From positions 4,487 to 68,486 of the forward strand of contig CAYSJJ010000012.1 in the NCBI GenBank assembly GCA_964431365.1: a DNA stretch of 64,000 bases. The letters run 5' to 3'. A program made the translations under genes and the position numbers. The notes beneath the pieces are model-generated. The model searched no databases, was not told where the DNA came from, and saw only the letters and a list, made by a program, of their open reading frames with translations. Below are positions 44,164-52,997 of the stretch, in pieces (position 1 is the stretch's first letter; every line of letters begins with the position of its first letter). The DNA comes from Geomobilibacter sp964431365 (GTDB lineage: Bacteria; Desulfobacterota; Desulfuromonadia; Geobacterales; DSM-12255).

Positions 44164-44687
44164 CGCAGATGTTTCAAAACAAATTACCGACGTTATTAGC
44201 AGTTACACTCACCCTCGTTTTTCTCTCGCTGCCCGATGCATATTGCCAGGATATGGGTCCATATGATGCTGGCTACCACAATCGGCTGGGTATGGAGTAC
44301 TTTAAAAAAGGTTTTTATGACCACACCCCCAAGCATCAAGATGCCGAAGCGGATAAAAATTATGGCTTTGCCGTGAAAGAGTTCTCGGCTGCGATTTCGA
44401 AAGATTCCTCCTCTACAGAAGCCCATCGGAACCTGGCGCGCGTATATTACGTGCAGAAAAACTTTGCAGGCGCAGTAGAAGAGTACAAACGAGTCACCGA
44501 GCTTGCACCGGGAGACCTTGATGCCTATGTGAACTGCGCCCTTGCCTACATTGAACTGAACATGTTTGATGAGGCCATTCAACAACTGAAGATCGCCAAA
44601 AATCAGGCCTATGATCCGAAGGTCCTTGAGACCCTCGATGCATACATTGCAAAAGCCATCGCTCATCAGGCAAAGGGGGTGAGATAA
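44157..44687 (+). CDS. Exported TPR-repeat protein
   Basis: 176 aa. AAGGAGG 7 nt before ATG. Signal peptide (TLLAVTLTLVFLSLPDAYCQ). About three TPR units: YHNRLGMEYFKKGFYD, AHRNLARVYYVQKNFAGAVE, DAYVNCALAYIELNMFDEAI. A scaffold in the periplasm or outside, second gene of the riboswitch-3 operon. The metallophosphoesterase gene starts immediately after its stop. Confidence 0.88.
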   Translation: MVTQMFQNKLPTLLAVTLTLVFLSLPDAYCQDMGPYDAGYHNRLGMEYFKKGFYDHTPKHQDAEADKNYGFAVKEFSAAISKDSSSTEAHRNLARVYYVQKNFAGAVEEYKRVTELAPGDLDAYVNCALAYIELNMFDEAIQQLKIAKNQAYDPKVLETLDAYIAKAIAHQAKGVR

Positions 44688-46493
44688 ATGATGCGCCATA
44701 TCATTATGTTCATCGCCATTCTCACCGCTTTCGCCTCCCCCGTGTCAGCCGCTGATCCCCATTCGGCATATTACAGTGCCGACACCGACAAACTTCTGTG
44801 GTTCATACATGCTTCCGATACCCACCTGGGGGCTTCCGGGTCCACGGATTCAACGAATCTCCAGTGGCTGACAGGTCAGGCAAAGAATGTCATTAATCCA
44901 AGTTTCATCGTGGTTAGTGGAGATCTGACCGATTCGACGAACGGGAACATTTTCGGATATCCCAACGGCCCGTATCAGGCTGAATGGGACCAGTACAAAA
45001 ATATTCTCAGCGCCAATGGAATGGACGCGAATACCTACTTTGACATCCCCGGGAACCATGACGCCTACAACGATCAATACTTCAGCTACTACCTTGCGAA
45101 TTCTGTTCAGGGAAGGGCGACCGGAAAAACGCAGGCATCCTGGACGCGGACCGTGTCGGGCTTGAAATACCACTTTCTCGGCGTCAACACTCCCGACAAT
45201 ACCGGGGATTCTTTCAGCCTGTTCTGGCCTTACGGCGATAATGCCGGACTGGACGCAAGCGAACTGTCATTCATCAATTCAGAAATGGCCGCCAATCCTG
45301 ACGCCAAGCTGACCCTGGCCTTCGGGCACCACCCTCTCGTTCCAACTGGAAACAGCAGCGACACCTACCTCTTCTACGGGAAAGACGAGTTTGTCAGCCT
45401 CATGAACGGTTACGGCGCTTCCCTGTACGGGTACGGGCATACCCATGCCTCATCGGAGAAGTTCTTCACCCAGAACATGACCGACGGAGTTTTCTACTTC
45501 AACGTTTCGTCCATAGGCAAGGACAGCCCAAACCAGTTCACAGTGACGGCGATTGACTGCAATGGCATCTCCTCCGTGACCCAGACCAAAGGCGCATGGC
45601 CGGTGGTCCTCATAACTGCGCCGTTGGACAGGCGCCTGGGAGGAATGGTCAACCCGTATGCGTACTCGGTAACCAATTCAGCGTCTAATCCGATACGAGC
45701 CCTTGTTTTTGACCCTACTTCTGTTACACAGGTGCAGTTCAGGGTGAACGGGGGCCTCTGGCAGCCTATGGTGAATGTGCCCGGGAATACCCGCCTTTGG
45801 AATGGGGTTTGGGATGCATCGACGCTTGCCGCAGGGGAGTACTCACTGGAGGTTCAGGCCACTACAGGTTCGGGAGCCCGGGCAGATGCCATAACCGCTT
45901 ATGTCGAATCCCTGCTACCGAATGCCCCGGCAAACCTGACAGCAACGGCGGTCTCGACCAGCCAGATCAACCTAACCTGGACGGACAGCGCCACAACCGA
46001 GGAGGGGTTCAAGATCGAACGCTGCTCAGGCGCGGGCTGCAGTGACTTTGTTCAAATCGCCACGGTCGGAGCCAACGTGACCACCTATTCCAATACCGGG
46101 CTCACCGCATCTACCGGCTACAGCTACAGGGTCCGTGCCTATAATATGGCTGGCGATTCGGGGTATTCCCCCACAGTAAGTGCGACGACATCAGCAGCAC
46201 CTACGGTGCCCACTGCACCGACTAACCTGGTCGCTACAGCCGTCTCCAAGAGCCAGATCAATCTTGTCTGGATGGACAATGCAGACAACGAGACCGGCTT
46301 CCTGATCGAGCGCTGCAAAGGATCGACCTGCACCAAATTCGCGCAGATCGCCACCGTGGGTGCGAACGTCACCAGCTATTCGAACACCAGGCTCACAGCA
46401 AATACCATTTATCGCTACCGCGTTCGTGCTAACAACCCGGCAGGCGCGTCGGGGTATTCGAACATCGCTGCGGCAACGACACTGAGGCGATGA
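44688..46493 (+). CDS. Secreted metallophosphoesterase with two fibronectin type III domains
   Basis: 601 aa. Signal peptide (IIMFIAILTAFASPVSA). Calcineurin-like phosphoesterase domain at about 38-300 with the full metal set: HASDTH (D44, H46), VVSGDLTD, PGNHDAY, FGHHPL, GYGHTHAS. A beta-rich linker follows, then two FN3 domains (PANLTATAVSTSQINLTW ... and TNLVATAVSKSQINLVW...), each with a Cys pair. Probably an extracellular phosphoesterase, for example on lipids, nucleotides or teichoic-type polymers. Made when c-di-GMP is high, suggesting a biofilm or surface role; the substrate is unknown. Confidence 0.88.
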   Translation: MMRHIIMFIAILTAFASPVSAADPHSAYYSADTDKLLWFIHASDTHLGASGSTDSTNLQWLTGQAKNVINPSFIVVSGDLTDSTNGNIFGYPNGPYQAEWDQYKNILSANGMDANTYFDIPGNHDAYNDQYFSYYLANSVQGRATGKTQASWTRTVSGLKYHFLGVNTPDNTGDSFSLFWPYGDNAGLDASELSFINSEMAANPDAKLTLAFGHHPLVPTGNSSDTYLFYGKDEFVSLMNGYGASLYGYGHTHASSEKFFTQNMTDGVFYFNVSSIGKDSPNQFTVTAIDCNGISSVTQTKGAWPVVLITAPLDRRLGGMVNPYAYSVTNSASNPIRALVFDPTSVTQVQFRVNGGLWQPMVNVPGNTRLWNGVWDASTLAAGEYSLEVQATTGSGARADAITAYVESLLPNAPANLTATAVSTSQINLTWTDSATTEEGFKIERCSGAGCSDFVQIATVGANVTTYSNTGLTASTGYSYRVRAYNMAGDSGYSPTVSATTSAAPTVPTAPTNLVATAVSKSQINLVWMDNADNETGFLIERCKGSTCTKFAQIATVGANVTSYSNTRLTANTIYRYRVRANNPAGASGYSNIAAATTLRR

Positions 46494-46621
46494 TCAACGC
46501 GGCATGTATGCAGGCAGCTTATGCCCCAAACATACTAGAAGAAACCGCAAGAAAGCCTTCTCTTGTTTGTCGGGAACTATTTGATATGTGCGAGAAATAG
46601 ATCAAAGTGCATCTAAACAAA

Positions 46622-46656
46622 AATGGCCGATCTCATTTAAGAAATCGGCCATGATT
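46622..46656. terminator. Bidirectional terminator/repeat family copy 3
   Basis: ATGGCCGATCTC and GAAATCGGCCAT pair across 46624-46652. T-runs occur on both sides (TTTTT on + at about 46656; ATTTTTG on -). It sits between the convergent metallophosphoesterase and sigma-54 activator genes and is followed by ATGGCTCCCCAGCGCGG, the same tail as copy 2. Confidence 0.75.
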
Positions 46657-46778
46657 TTTATGGCTCCCCAGCGCGGACGAAGCTGGGCACTGGGAGGATT
46701 TGATTTGTATGGAATAATCTCGTGGAGAATTCCGACGCGATTCGATCGTTTGGGCTTTTTATGTATAACCCAAACTGA

Positions 46779-48275
46779 TCATTCCAGCTGCGTATCACCA
46801 CCTGTTTCCAACTGGACATACTTTTTGACAGTGCGCCGATCGAGCCCTGTACGCCGGGCCACCTCCTCGTAAGTCCCAAAGCGCTGATGAAGCAGTCTGC
46901 AGTATCCGGCTAATAGGGTCTGGGCGTCCAGGGTGCCGCCGTCGATGCCGGCCGTCAGCAGCTCCCGGTCGCTTGCCGGCACCACCTGGGTGTCGCCCCG
47001 GTAATGCCGGGTAACGATGATCCGCCTCACCGCCTGCTCCAACTCCCGCACGTTGCCTGACCAGGGGTACTGCTTTCCCACGTCCCGCAGGATCGACTCT
47101 TTCACCAGCTTGGCATACGGGACGGCGGCCTCGCCGATCATCCGCAGGAGGATGCTGGCGATCAGCGCCTCCAGTTCGCGCGGTTCATCCTGGATGCGCT
47201 GGCGCAGTGGCGGTACGGTAATGATGTCCGAACAGAGCCGGTAGTAGAAGTCGTCACGGAACTCCCCCTTCTGGCGTAGTTCGTCCAACGGTCGGTTGGT
47301 GGCGGCGATCACCCGGCCGTGGAAGCGCAGGCGGTCGTGGCTCCCCACCATGGAGAAGCTCCGCTCCTGCAGCACCTGCAGAAGCTTGATCTGGACCGGT
47401 ATGGAGACGTCGCCGATCTCGTCCAGGAATATCGAGCCGTGAGGGGTGCAGCGACTGAAAATACCCTCGTGGTTCTCTATGGCGCCGGTAAAGGCGCCTT
47501 TTTTGTGACCGAACAGCTCCGATTCAAGCAGAGACTCAGGGTACTGGGAGAGATTGATGGCGATGAAGTTGCGGGTAAAGCTTTCCTTGAAACTCCCCTT
47601 CCGAGGATCGAACGGGATAAACCCCGAACGGCCGATGGCGGCCGCTGCCGCCCCTTTGCCAGTACCGGTCTCCCCTAGGAGCAGGGTGGAAAAGTCCTCC
47701 ATCTTGTCCCAGAGATGCTGTTCGTACCAGTTGATGTTGCAGGTGAAGATGTTGTTCCAGAGCTGCAGCCGCAGAGCGTGCATGGAGGGAGAGAGCCCCA
47801 CCAGGGCGGTCTCTATGAAGTAGAAGGCGCGGCGTATCTGGTAGAAGATTGCTAGGTAGCGTAGGCATTCCTCCTCGCTCAGTCCGAGGTCGGCGATCTG
47901 AGAGAGGAGCTCCCGGGCAAAGGCGACCGGAATCGGCGTATCGCCGGCCGCCAGCTGATTGAGGATGAAGTCGTCGAACTGCGTGCGGTAGCGGTGAAAG
48001 ATGTCGAACAGGAAGACGGTACGCAGGAGGTGCCGGTCGTCGGCGTCGTACCGTTTCGGATCGTCCCGACCGGCCTTCCTGAGTGCGACCAGCCGGTCGT
48101 CGATCCGCGCCGTGGCCAGATTCACCAGGTCGTCCCACGACAAGGCCGCATCGGTGCCGGCGATGGTCCGGTCCAGATCGATGCGGGCCTGGCTAAAAGG
48201 GTTGGTGAAGGCGGCCTGGACCACCGTCTTGAAAAACTCCCTGTCGTCTGGGGTAAGGGATAGGCTAACCTTCAT
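46779..48275 (-). CDS. Sigma-54-dependent transcriptional activator with uncharacterised N-terminal domain
   Basis: 498 aa. Residues 1-190 are a helical domain I do not recognise (SLTPDDREFFKTVVQAAFTN...), not a receiver, PAS or GAF domain. The AAA+ domain has Walker A GETGTGKG (201-208), GAFTGA (260-265) for RpoN contact, and Walker B SIFLDEIGD (281-289). The C-terminal helix-turn-helix reads TYEEVARRTGLDRRTVKKYV. Next to four sigma-54-type promoters and tandem palindromes, it is the probable regulator of the 48-64 kb operons. The ATG 48275 has no SD; a sigma-70 promoter places the transcript start at or next to the ATG (leaderless-like). Confidence 0.9.
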   Translation of the reverse strand: MKVSLSLTPDDREFFKTVVQAAFTNPFSQARIDLDRTIAGTDAALSWDDLVNLATARIDDRLVALRKAGRDDPKRYDADDRHLLRTVFLFDIFHRYRTQFDDFILNQLAAGDTPIPVAFARELLSQIADLGLSEEECLRYLAIFYQIRRAFYFIETALVGLSPSMHALRLQLWNNIFTCNINWYEQHLWDKMEDFSTLLLGETGTGKGAAAAAIGRSGFIPFDPRKGSFKESFTRNFIAINLSQYPESLLESELFGHKKGAFTGAIENHEGIFSRCTPHGSIFLDEIGDVSIPVQIKLLQVLQERSFSMVGSHDRLRFHGRVIAATNRPLDELRQKGEFRDDFYYRLCSDIITVPPLRQRIQDEPRELEALIASILLRMIGEAAVPYAKLVKESILRDVGKQYPWSGNVRELEQAVRRIIVTRHYRGDTQVVPASDRELLTAGIDGGTLDAQTLLAGYCRLLHQRFGTYEEVARRTGLDRRTVKKYVQLETGGDTQLE

Positions 48276-48311
48276 GCATTTGATGTATATCAGCTATGCA
48301 TTAAATGTCAA
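48273..48311. promoter_or_regulatory. Tandem palindromic activator sites overlapping the activator's own promoter
   Basis: CATGCATTTGATGTATA (48273-48289) and TATGCATTAAATGTC (from 48295) are two copies of the CATACA-N5-TGTATG element, 22 bp apart. On the minus strand TTGACA (48311-48306), a 16-bp spacer and TATACA (48289-48284) form the activator's sigma-70 promoter. The sites cover its -35, -10 and start codon. They lie about 95-115 bp upstream of the divergent sigma-54 promoter, an enhancer-like distance. Confidence 0.65.
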
Positions 48312-48395
48312 TCCAACAAGACCGCTTCATTCACAGTTGTGAGTTTTCTGCAGTAACCAGCTGTAAATTCGGCAGAGTACATAGCCGAAACATAT

Positions 48396-48411
48396 CGGCA
48401 TGATCCCTGAA
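48396..48411 (+). promoter_or_regulatory. Sigma-54 promoter P1
   Basis: CGGCATGATCCCTGAA, with GG (-24) and G (-12) separated by 10 nt. It starts 50 bp before the amidohydrolase ATG. Near-identical to P2-P4. Confidence 0.7.
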
Positions 48412-48445
48412 AAGCTGTCGATACAAGCTCGCAGGGGAATTCATC

Positions 48446-49528
48446 ATGAAACTGAGCATCTTGCTGGTGGTGTTTTCTTTGCTATGCTGGCCACGTCTAA
48501 CCGGAGCGCTCACCATGAACGTATCGAAAACGACAATCATCGATATCCACTGTCATACCGCCGGCATCGGCGCAGGCGGCAGCGGCTGCTTCATCTCCCC
48601 AGCCATGCGCAAGAGCCTGCGCTACAACTTCTTCATCAAGGCGTTCGGTGTCACGCAAGGTGAGCTGGAGCAGCACGGCGACCGGCTGATCCTGGAACGG
48701 CTCTCCCGGTCCCTGGCCGCGTCCCGCGCCGTGGACAAGGCGGTGGTGCTGGCCATGGACGGCATCATCGGGCCGGACGGCGAACTGGATCGGGAGCGAA
48801 CCGAGATCTACATCCCCAACGAGTTCCTGGTGCGGGAGCTGGCCAGCTTCCCCAACCTCCTCTTCGGCGCCAGCATCAACCCTTATCGCTGCGATGCCAT
48901 CCAGCGCCTGGAACAGGCCGTGGCCGGCGGCGCCGTGTTGCTCAAGTGGCTCCCCTCGATCCAGCATATCGACCCGGCCGACGAGCGACTGATCCCGTTC
49001 TACCTGAAACTGAAGGAACTGCGGCTGCCGCTCTTGACCCACACCGGCAGCGAGGAGTCCTTCACCTGGAAACGTGACGAGCTGGCCGATCCGCTCCGGC
49101 TCCGCCTCCCCCTCTCCCTGGGGGTGACCGTGATTGCCGCACATGCGGCCAGCAACGGCAGGAACGGTGGCGAAGGCAACTTCAAGCGGCTCCTGCCGCT
49201 GTTCGACGAGTTTCCCAACCTCTACGCCGACATCTCCAGCCTGACCCAGGCGAACCGGCTGGGGCATCTGCCGCGCCTGCTGCGTCACCGGCATCTGCAC
49301 GGCCGCCTGCTCTACGGCACCGACATGCCAATCACGAATACCGGCATCACCTCCCCCTGGTTCCACGCCTACCGACTCTCCCCCCACCGCCTGTTGCGGG
49401 TCCTCGGGGAGGCGAACCCCTGGGACCGGGACGTGGCGCTCAAGCGCAGCCTGGGAATGCCGGAAGAGATCCTAACCGCCACCGCCCTGTTGCTCGGGCG
49501 CCGCACTGCCAGCGAGGAGAAGAAATGA
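48446..49528 (+). CDS. Exported amidohydrolase-family TIM-barrel protein
   Basis: 360 aa. ATG 48446 gives a signal peptide (LSILLVVFSLLCWPRLTGA) and has AGGGG upstream, just inside the predicted P1 transcript. IIDIHCHTAG is the amidohydrolase HxH metal site. Later ligands are LTHTGSEES, VIAAHAAS and LLYGTDMP (catalytic Asp), a layout like amidohydrolase_2. It would hydrolyse a C-N or C-O bond or decarboxylate an acid in the periplasm; substrate unknown. Its stop overlaps the next start by 4 bp. Confidence 0.8.
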   Translation: MKLSILLVVFSLLCWPRLTGALTMNVSKTTIIDIHCHTAGIGAGGSGCFISPAMRKSLRYNFFIKAFGVTQGELEQHGDRLILERLSRSLAASRAVDKAVVLAMDGIIGPDGELDRERTEIYIPNEFLVRELASFPNLLFGASINPYRCDAIQRLEQAVAGGAVLLKWLPSIQHIDPADERLIPFYLKLKELRLPLLTHTGSEESFTWKRDELADPLRLRLPLSLGVTVIAAHAASNGRNGGEGNFKRLLPLFDEFPNLYADISSLTQANRLGHLPRLLRHRHLHGRLLYGTDMPITNTGITSPWFHAYRLSPHRLLRVLGEANPWDRDVALKRSLGMPEEILTATALLLGRRTASEEKK

Positions 49529-52500
49529 ACACTACCGCATCGTCACCACTCCCGCTCCCACTCAAACGGCTCAATGCGGCCCAGTTCCTGGGGGCCATGA
49601 ACGACAACGTCCTCAAGCTCCTGATCGTCTTCTTCCTCATCTCCCTCCAGGGAGCGGAGCGGGCCGGGGTCGTGACCGCCCTGGTCGGCGCCGCCTTTGT
49701 CCTCCCCTTTCTTCTCTTTTCCGCACCTGCTGGCTGCCTGGCCGACCGGCTCTGCAAGTCGCGGGTCATCGTGGCGGTAAAGACGGTGGAGGTTGTGGTG
49801 ACGATGGCCGCGGTGGCCGCCTTCGCCTTTGGCTGGCATAATGGCCTCTACCTGGTCGTGTTTATGATGGGGACCCACAGCGCTTTCTTTGCGCCGGCCA
49901 AGTACGGCATCATCCCGGAACTGGCCGCCCGGGACCAGCTCTCCCGCGCCAACGGCATGATCGAATCGTTCACCTACCTGGCAATCATCCTTGGCACCGC
50001 CCTGGCGTCGCTCCTCACCCAGGCGCTGACCGGCCGTTTCGCCCTGGCCGCAGTGTCCTGCCTCTGCATCGCCATAGCCGGGCTCTGGACCGCCAAGGGG
50101 ATGCCCCGCACCGAGCCGGCCGACAAAGAGCGGCGGGTCGCTCTCTTCCCCAGCGAGATCCTGCGCACCGTTGCCTCCATCCGCCACGACGGCAGCCTGA
50201 TGCTGGCGGTGCTCGGCCAGGCCTGGTTCATGTTCGTCGGTGCCTTCACCCAGTTGAACCTGATCGGCTACGGCATGCAGCGCCTGCAGCTCACCGAGGC
50301 CCAGGCAGGCTACCTCTTCCTGGCCGCCGCACTCGGGATCGGCGGCGGCTCGCTGCTGGCGGCGAAGCTCTCCGGCCGCGACGTGGAGTTCGGCATCGTC
50401 CCGATCGGCGCCCTGGGACTGACCGTGGCGCCGATCCTCCTCCAGACCGCGCCGGCAGAGATCTACAGCTGCGTGGCGATCATCGTCGCGTTTGGCGTCT
50501 CCGCCGGCCTGTTCAGCCTGCCGCTCCAGACCTTCATCCAGTTCCGCGCCGAACCGGCCCGGCTGGGGGAGGTGCTGGCCGCCTCCAGCTTCATCAACTG
50601 GGTGGGGATCCTGGCCGCCTCGGGGCTCACCTATCTCTTCAGCGGCCCCATGGGGCTCACGGCCGCCCAGGGGTTCACCGTCGTCGGTGCCCTGACCCTG
50701 GTCCTGACCCTGATCTCCTTCTGGGTGCTCCCCGATTTCCTGCTCCGCTTCATCGCGCTCCTGACCATGCGGATCTTCTACCGGATCAGGATCAGCGGCG
50801 CCGAGCACCTCCCCATCGAGGGGGCGGCGCTCCTGGTCCCCAACCACGTCACCTGGGTGGACGCCCTGCTCCTGACCGCCACCAACCAGCGGCGCATCCG
50901 GTTCGTCATGGAACGGCGCTTCTACAACACCCCGTTCCTGCGCGGCCTGTTCCGGCTGATGGGGGTGATCCCGGTCTCGTCCCGTGACGGCAGGAAGGAG
51001 AAGGTGGAGTTCATCAGGCAGGCACGGGCCGCCCTGGACGAGGGGTACCTGGTCTGCATCTTCGCCGAGGGGGCGCTCACCCGTAACGGCATGCTGCAGG
51101 AGTTTAGGAGCGGGTTCGAGCGGATCGTCAAGGACAGCGACTATCCGATCATCCCGGTCTACATCGGCGGCGCCTGGGGGAGTATCCTCTCCTACGCCCA
51201 TGGCCGCCTCCTCTCCCGGCCGCCGGCCCTCGCCCCCTATCGGGTCGGCATCCTCTTCGGCAGCCCCCTGCCGGCCACGAGCTCCGCGGGCGAGGTGCGG
51301 CAGGCGGTGATGGAGCTCTCCTGCGACTGGTTCGAGTCCCGCAAACCGCGCCGCAGGCCACTGGCCGAGCAGTTCATCGCCACGGCCAAAGAGCAATGGG
51401 GGCGGCAGGCCATTGCCGACACCTCCGGGAAGTCGCTCTCCTACGGCCGGACCCTGGCCGGGGCGCTGGCCCTGGCGCGGAAGCTGGAGCCGCTGACCGC
51501 CGCCCCAAGCGGGCACGTGGGGATTCTGCTGCCGTCGACCGTCGGCGGGGTGCTGACCAACCTGGCGCTGTCGCTCATGGGGAAGATCCCGGTCAACCTG
51601 AACTACACCGCCTCCGAGGAGTCGCTCCGCTCCGCCGTGAGTCAGTGCGGCATCGAAACCATCGTCACCTCCCGAGCCTTCCTGGAAAAGCTGCCGAACC
51701 TCCCAAGCCTGGAGGGGATGATCCTGCTGGAGGATATCCTCCCCACCATCACTGCCGGCGACAAGCTGCACGCCCTGCTGAGGGGGCGGCTCCTGCCGGC
51801 CCGGGCGCTCTGCAGCCGCGACGGCTTCAATGCGGACCGGGTCGCCACGGTGATCTTCTCGTCCGGGAGCACCGGCGAGCCCAAGGGGGTGATGCTGACC
51901 CACCACAACATCATGTCCAACATCGAGGCGCTCCGGATGGTGTTCCGCGTCACCCTGAACGATAACATCTGCTCCGCCCTGCCGTTCTTCCACTCCCTCG
52001 GCTTCACCGGCACCGTCTGGTTCCCGCTGGTGAGCGGCTTTTCCGCCACCTATCACCCGAACCCGATGGACGGCGAACGGATCGCCCAGGTGGTGCGGGA
52101 GCACCGATCGACCCTCCTGCTCGCCACCCCCACCTTCCTTCTCGCCTACCTGCGGCGGGCCAGGCGGGAGGACTTCGCCACCCTGCGGCTGGTGGTGACC
52201 GGCGCGGAAAAGCTGAAAGTGAAGGTGGCGGACGCCTTCCAGGAGAAGTTCGGCATCCGCCCCCTGGAAGGGTACGGCGCCACCGAACTCTCGCCGGTCA
52301 TCACCCTGAGCCTGCCGGACGTGCAGATCGACGGCGTGGCGCAGCACGGTGCCAAGGAGGGGAGCGTCGGCCACCCGGTGCCGGGGGTGGCTATCAGGGT
52401 GGTGGACCCGGAAACGGGCGAACCGCGCAGGCCGGGCGAGCCGGGGCTGATCCTGGTCAAGGGGCCGAACGTCATGCTCGGCTACCTGGGGCGGCCGGAC

Positions 52501-52929
52501 AAGAGCGCCGAAGCGCTGCGGGACGGCTGGTACGTGACCGGCGACATTGGTATCATGGACGACGACGGCTTCATCCGGATCACCGACCGGCTCTCCCGCT
52601 TCAGCAAGATCGGCGGCGAGATGGTCCCCCATGGCGCCGTGGAAGACGAACTCCACAGCCGCCTCGGCCAGACCGGCGTGGTGGCGGTCACCTCGGTGCC
52701 GGACGAGAAAAGGGGGGAGAAGCTGGTGGTCATCTACGCCCGGAGCGCCGGTGATGCCGAGACGCTGCAGCGCCACCTGGCGGAGAGTGCCCTCCCCAAC
52801 CTCTGGAAGCCGGGCCGTGACTGCTACCTGGAGGTGGAGGCCCTGCCGATCCTCGGGACCGGGAAGCTGGACCTGAAGGGGATAAGGGAGCTGGCGCTGG
52901 CGAGGGAGGGAGTCGCGCCTGCCGGCTGA
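49525..52929 (+). CDS. Trifunctional LplT-PlsC-Aas fusion (lysophospholipid flippase, acyltransferase, acyl-ACP/CoA ligase)
   Basis: 1134 aa. About 1-410: 12-TM MFS domain like LplT (LNAAQFLGAMNDNVLKLLIV...). About 425-610: PlsC acyltransferase with NHVTWVD (HX4D, H440 and D445) and IFAEGALTRNG. About 620-1130: AMP-binding ligase with VIFSSGSTGEPKGVML and GYGATELSPV. In E. coli LplT flips lyso-PE inward, and Aas activates a fatty acid and re-acylates it. Here all three are one chain, so lysophospholipid repair is likely. Co-translated with the amidohydrolase (ATGA overlap). Confidence 0.9.
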   Translation: MNTTASSPLPLPLKRLNAAQFLGAMNDNVLKLLIVFFLISLQGAERAGVVTALVGAAFVLPFLLFSAPAGCLADRLCKSRVIVAVKTVEVVVTMAAVAAFAFGWHNGLYLVVFMMGTHSAFFAPAKYGIIPELAARDQLSRANGMIESFTYLAIILGTALASLLTQALTGRFALAAVSCLCIAIAGLWTAKGMPRTEPADKERRVALFPSEILRTVASIRHDGSLMLAVLGQAWFMFVGAFTQLNLIGYGMQRLQLTEAQAGYLFLAAALGIGGGSLLAAKLSGRDVEFGIVPIGALGLTVAPILLQTAPAEIYSCVAIIVAFGVSAGLFSLPLQTFIQFRAEPARLGEVLAASSFINWVGILAASGLTYLFSGPMGLTAAQGFTVVGALTLVLTLISFWVLPDFLLRFIALLTMRIFYRIRISGAEHLPIEGAALLVPNHVTWVDALLLTATNQRRIRFVMERRFYNTPFLRGLFRLMGVIPVSSRDGRKEKVEFIRQARAALDEGYLVCIFAEGALTRNGMLQEFRSGFERIVKDSDYPIIPVYIGGAWGSILSYAHGRLLSRPPALAPYRVGILFGSPLPATSSAGEVRQAVMELSCDWFESRKPRRRPLAEQFIATAKEQWGRQAIADTSGKSLSYGRTLAGALALARKLEPLTAAPSGHVGILLPSTVGGVLTNLALSLMGKIPVNLNYTASEESLRSAVSQCGIETIVTSRAFLEKLPNLPSLEGMILLEDILPTITAGDKLHALLRGRLLPARALCSRDGFNADRVATVIFSSGSTGEPKGVMLTHHNIMSNIEALRMVFRVTLNDNICSALPFFHSLGFTGTVWFPLVSGFSATYHPNPMDGERIAQVVREHRSTLLLATPTFLLAYLRRARREDFATLRLVVTGAEKLKVKVADAFQEKFGIRPLEGYGATELSPVITLSLPDVQIDGVAQHGAKEGSVGHPVPGVAIRVVDPETGEPRRPGEPGLILVKGPNVMLGYLGRPDKSAEALRDGWYVTGDIGIMDDDGFIRITDRLSRFSKIGGEMVPHGAVEDELHSRLGQTGVVAVTSVPDEKRGEKLVVIYARSAGDAETLQRHLAESALPNLWKPGRDCYLEVEALPILGTGKLDLKGIRELALAREGVAPAG

Positions 52930-52937
52930 CGCGTGCC

Positions 52938-52953
52938 TGGCACATTCCCTGAA
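52938..52953 (+). promoter_or_regulatory. Sigma-54 promoter P2
   Basis: TGGCACATTCCCTGAA, starting 9 bp after the Aas-fusion stop and exactly 60 bp before the pssA ATG. I see no CATACA-type palindrome 80-140 bp upstream, where the sequence is coding, so activation may come from distant sites. Confidence 0.65.
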
Positions 52954-52997
52954 AGGGTAGCGGGAAAGCCGTACCGCAACGTAAAGGAGCAATCACC

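Noticed and set aside
49543..52992. A 1149-codon open frame antisense to the LplT-PlsC-Aas gene
   Set aside because: Its product is Gly/Pro/His/Asp/Gln-rich with no domains, the usual mirror of a high-GC gene. The sense strand encodes three clear conserved domains.
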